Part shown: one piece after another, positions 61,889 to 64,000 of the stretch | How the letters are laid out: each line of letters begins with the position of its first letter | Position numbering within the stretch: position 1 is the first letter of the stretch | Source of the DNA: CBDCEG01 sp965215775 | Lineage (GTDB): Bacteria > Pseudomonadota > Gammaproteobacteria > Cardiobacteriales > Ostreibacteriaceae | DNA length: 64,000 bases | Direction: 5' to 3' | Assembly (NCBI GenBank): GCA_965215775.1 | Contig: CBDCEG010000020.1 | Coordinates: 1-64,000 of the forward strand | Notes under the pieces: model-generated | What the model was told of the DNA's origin: nothing | The model's input: only the letters and a program-made list of their open reading frames with translations | Database searches by the model: none | Position numbers and translations under genes: made by a program

Positions 61889-64000
61889 ATGAAAATATCA
61901 AAAATAATTAATTTTTTTATTTTACCTTTAGTTATTTTTTGTAGCCTTGGAGTTGCTCAAAATAACTTAGATGATAATACAGTAGTTATTGATAATGCTT
62001 TAAATGATAGTTCTTTAAATGAAAATATAGAGCAAATAAACATTGAAAAAGAGGTTGCTGGTGCTAAGTTAGACTTGGAAAAAATAACTTCAGCGATAGC
62101 TGTTTTAGAAAGTAATATTGAAGCAACCAGTAAATCTCTAGAGGTAATGACTTCAAAGTTTGATTTAACCGAGAAAAATATTAAATCTAAAACTATAAAC
62201 TTAGATAAACAATATATTAATAAAAATACAAAAAATGAAGTTGAAATCCTACTTGATAAGCTAAAAATATATTTAGAAGATGAAAGTAATACCTTAAAAA
62301 CTGTCGCAATAGATAAAGAAATAGCTAGTAGTATTGCTGAATATTATCAAGGTGTTATAAGTAAATACGAGAATACTTTAGTTAAAGAAAAACTAACCCA
62401 AACACAGTTAAATGCCTTAAATAATATAGTAAACAAAGCCAAAATAATTAAAAAAAGACTTGTCAATAGAGAGAAAATAAGCAAATTAAACATAGGTAAA
62501 GCAAAACAACAAAGCACTTTGATTGAAAAATTCTTAACTTCAATTCAAGTAGCATTGCAAAATAAAGCAAATGAGCAAGCTGAAGAAAAAGCAAGAAGTA
62601 AAGAAATAAAACTAGTTACAAAACAAAAGGATTATCTCAATAGAGCCAAAGAAATACAGCATATTATAAAAAATAAAAAAACAATTCTAAGCCCAATTAG
62701 AATGAGAGATTTAAAAGAGGAGCTTACTTATAATGAAGAGATGGCTTGGATTATTGGGGTTGATATAAATTTCAAAACAGAATTTTACTCAAGCGATATT
62801 AGCACTGCTCAAAATATAGATTTGGTAAATAAAAAAGACGCCGAAGAGGTGCAAGATATTATAGAATCTGTGCAAGAGCAACTAGAGACTCTTAAACAAA
62901 ATAAAAAACAACTAATTAAGCGTCAAAATATTTATAAAAAAAGGTTGAATATTAGACAAAATAAATTTAACTTAGAAAGTGTATTTAAAGAAAAAATAAG
63001 TAACATTTCGTTAGAAGTAATAGATTTGGAGAAGTTAGTTTCTGATTTACAACCTATTGTTGAAGAAAAAGAAATTAAAAAACTTTACTCACTAAGTGAG
63101 CTTTATAATTTTAAAAATGCAAAAAAAGCATTAAAAGAATTTGTAAAAACTCCTGCATTAATAATTGGTCAAGTTTCATCAAGCTTTAAAAACTTGTATA
63201 AAAGTATTAAGAAGAAACCTATAATAAGCTTATCAGGTGGTTTCTTTGCCGTTCTTTTATTGCTTGTTGCAAATAAATTATTTGCACATTTTTTATTGAA
63301 AGCTAAAAAGAAAAAATCTAGAAGAAAATCACTGAGAAAACTAATCAAACTAGCTGAGTTATTTAACAGAAAAACCCCTATTTTAGCCATTGTGTTATTC
63401 ATTTTTTCAACTGCATTTTTATCAAAGTTAGGTACTGAGAGTCGTTTTATAATTTTCATAATTTTGATACCAATTTTGGCCGTTTCATTTTTAAAAGGGT
63501 TTATTTATTTAGATTTTAAAAGCCAGATAATTGATAAATTTCACTTTAAGAGATTTAAAATAGCATTATTTATCTTCAGCTTAGCTATGGTTTTATTTTT
63601 TGTTGCAAAATTGAGCCACCTTCTAGGATTTTCTGTATTGTTTTATGAAAAGATATTCTTAATTTCATCTATTTACTTTTTATTTTCAGGCAAATCAATT
63701 GTTCGTCAATACATAAATAACAGAGATGACACAACTCAATTAAAATTTAAAACCATAAAAGCTTCAGCTTATACTGCTTTTTGGTTCTTACTTTTACCGA
63801 TTTTTATTGGGTTGCTTGGATTTAGAAACCTTTCTTGGCTGTTATTAAGTTATGTTTCTGGAATTTCTATCACTTTAGTTCTTCTATTTTATACACTTAG
63901 TGGAGTTAATGATTTGCGTAAATTTCTAAAGCTATATTGTGTGAAAAAGTTTAAACATGGGGCGTTTATAGCACAAGATATAATTAGCCCTTTAACGATT
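61889..64000 (+). CDS. large mechanosensitive-channel-like protein (MscK/MscM type), 5' part
   Basis: The frame from ATG 61889 stays open for 704 codons to the window edge. A signal peptide (ISKIINFFILPLVIFCSLG) precedes a long periplasmic coiled-coil domain (about residues 20-400, rich in Lys/Glu/Leu with repeats such as EVQDIIESVQEQLETLKQNK). At least six membrane helices follow, for example KKPIISLSGGFFAVLLLLVA and KTPILAIVLFIFSTAFLS. This is the N-terminal half of the large MscS relatives (MscK/KefA, MscM/YjeP). The MscS pore domain itself should lie beyond 64000, so the assignment rests on architecture alone. Confidence 0.7.
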   Translation, partial: MKISKIINFFILPLVIFCSLGVAQNNLDDNTVVIDNALNDSSLNENIEQINIEKEVAGAKLDLEKITSAIAVLESNIEATSKSLEVMTSKFDLTEKNIKSKTINLDKQYINKNTKNEVEILLDKLKIYLEDESNTLKTVAIDKEIASSIAEYYQGVISKYENTLVKEKLTQTQLNALNNIVNKAKIIKKRLVNREKISKLNIGKAKQQSTLIEKFLTSIQVALQNKANEQAEEKARSKEIKLVTKQKDYLNRAKEIQHIIKNKKTILSPIRMRDLKEELTYNEEMAWIIGVDINFKTEFYSSDISTAQNIDLVNKKDAEEVQDIIESVQEQLETLKQNKKQLIKRQNIYKKRLNIRQNKFNLESVFKEKISNISLEVIDLEKLVSDLQPIVEEKEIKKLYSLSELYNFKNAKKALKEFVKTPALIIGQVSSSFKNLYKSIKKKPIISLSGGFFAVLLLLVANKLFAHFLLKAKKKKSRRKSLRKLIKLAELFNRKTPILAIVLFIFSTAFLSKLGTESRFIIFIILIPILAVSFLKGFIYLDFKSQIIDKFHFKRFKIALFIFSLAMVLFFVAKLSHLLGFSVLFYEKIFLISSIYFLFSGKSIVRQYINNRDDTTQLKFKTIKASAYTAFWFLLLPIFIGLLGFRNLSWLLLSYVSGISITLVLLFYTLSGVNDLRKFLKLYCVKKFKHGAFIAQDIISPLTI

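Overview
The window is a stretch of very AT-rich (about 30% GC by eye) bacterial chromosome. The gene set fits a gammaproteobacterium best: a ZapG/YhcB-like protein, two YdgA-like DUF945 proteins, an RseC-like protein, DUF1415 and DUF2721 proteins, a LonB-type protease, a long Prc protease, and RF1, IF-1 and AroQ. The closest lineage cannot be named from sequence reading alone. The AT bias, short intergenic gaps, several single-base frameshifts and fresh insertion sequences suggest a modest genome with ongoing gene loss, or an assembly with indel errors.

Layout. 0-6.6 kb: the end of a UvrD-like helicase, a YgjP remnant, a frameshifted YpfJ metallopeptidase, tRNA-Leu(GAG), and a polar amino-acid ABC transporter whose ATPase gene is frameshifted. 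6.6-10.7 kb: an IS30-family element, a frameshifted SMP-30-like gene, and three small lipoprotein genes separated by near-identical hairpin-bearing spacers. 10.7-22.4 kb: housekeeping genes (prfA, ygfZ-like, kdsC, a LonB-like protease, a conserved 470-residue protein, zapG-like, two tandem DUF945 genes, dinB). 22.4-25.2 kb: a compact type II restriction-modification cassette (two methyltransferases around an HNH endonuclease) beside a relic IS3 end. 25.2-35.6 kb: mfd, then a sugar ABC operon with a sucrose-phosphorylase-like enzyme. A second, almost identical IS30 copy has cut this operon inside the signal peptide of the binding protein.

35.9-41.7 kb: an ECF sigma/anti-sigma pair, a RloC-like anticodon nuclease coupled to apbE, and xerD. 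41.8-49.3 kb: a TRAP transporter followed by a HAD phosphatase, a glycerophosphodiesterase, glpK and glpD, which together look like a glycerol/glycerophosphodiester catabolic island. 49.4-53.6 kb: prc, then two tandem small membrane-protein genes, the first cut by an intact IS3 element with a 3-bp target duplication. 53.7-59.0 kb (minus strand): parB, parA, rsmG, a frameshifted nagZ, a dus gene, a PurN-like gene and infA. 59.0-64.0 kb: four TGTAAC boxes at an 11-bp period, a LysR regulator, aroQ, an RseC-like gene, dcd and the 5' part of a large mechanosensitive-channel-like gene that leaves the window.

The most striking items are the RloC-like nuclease, the restriction cassette with its IS relic, the two insertion events that can be undone base by base, the lipoprotein/spacer array, and the TRAP-glycerol linkage.
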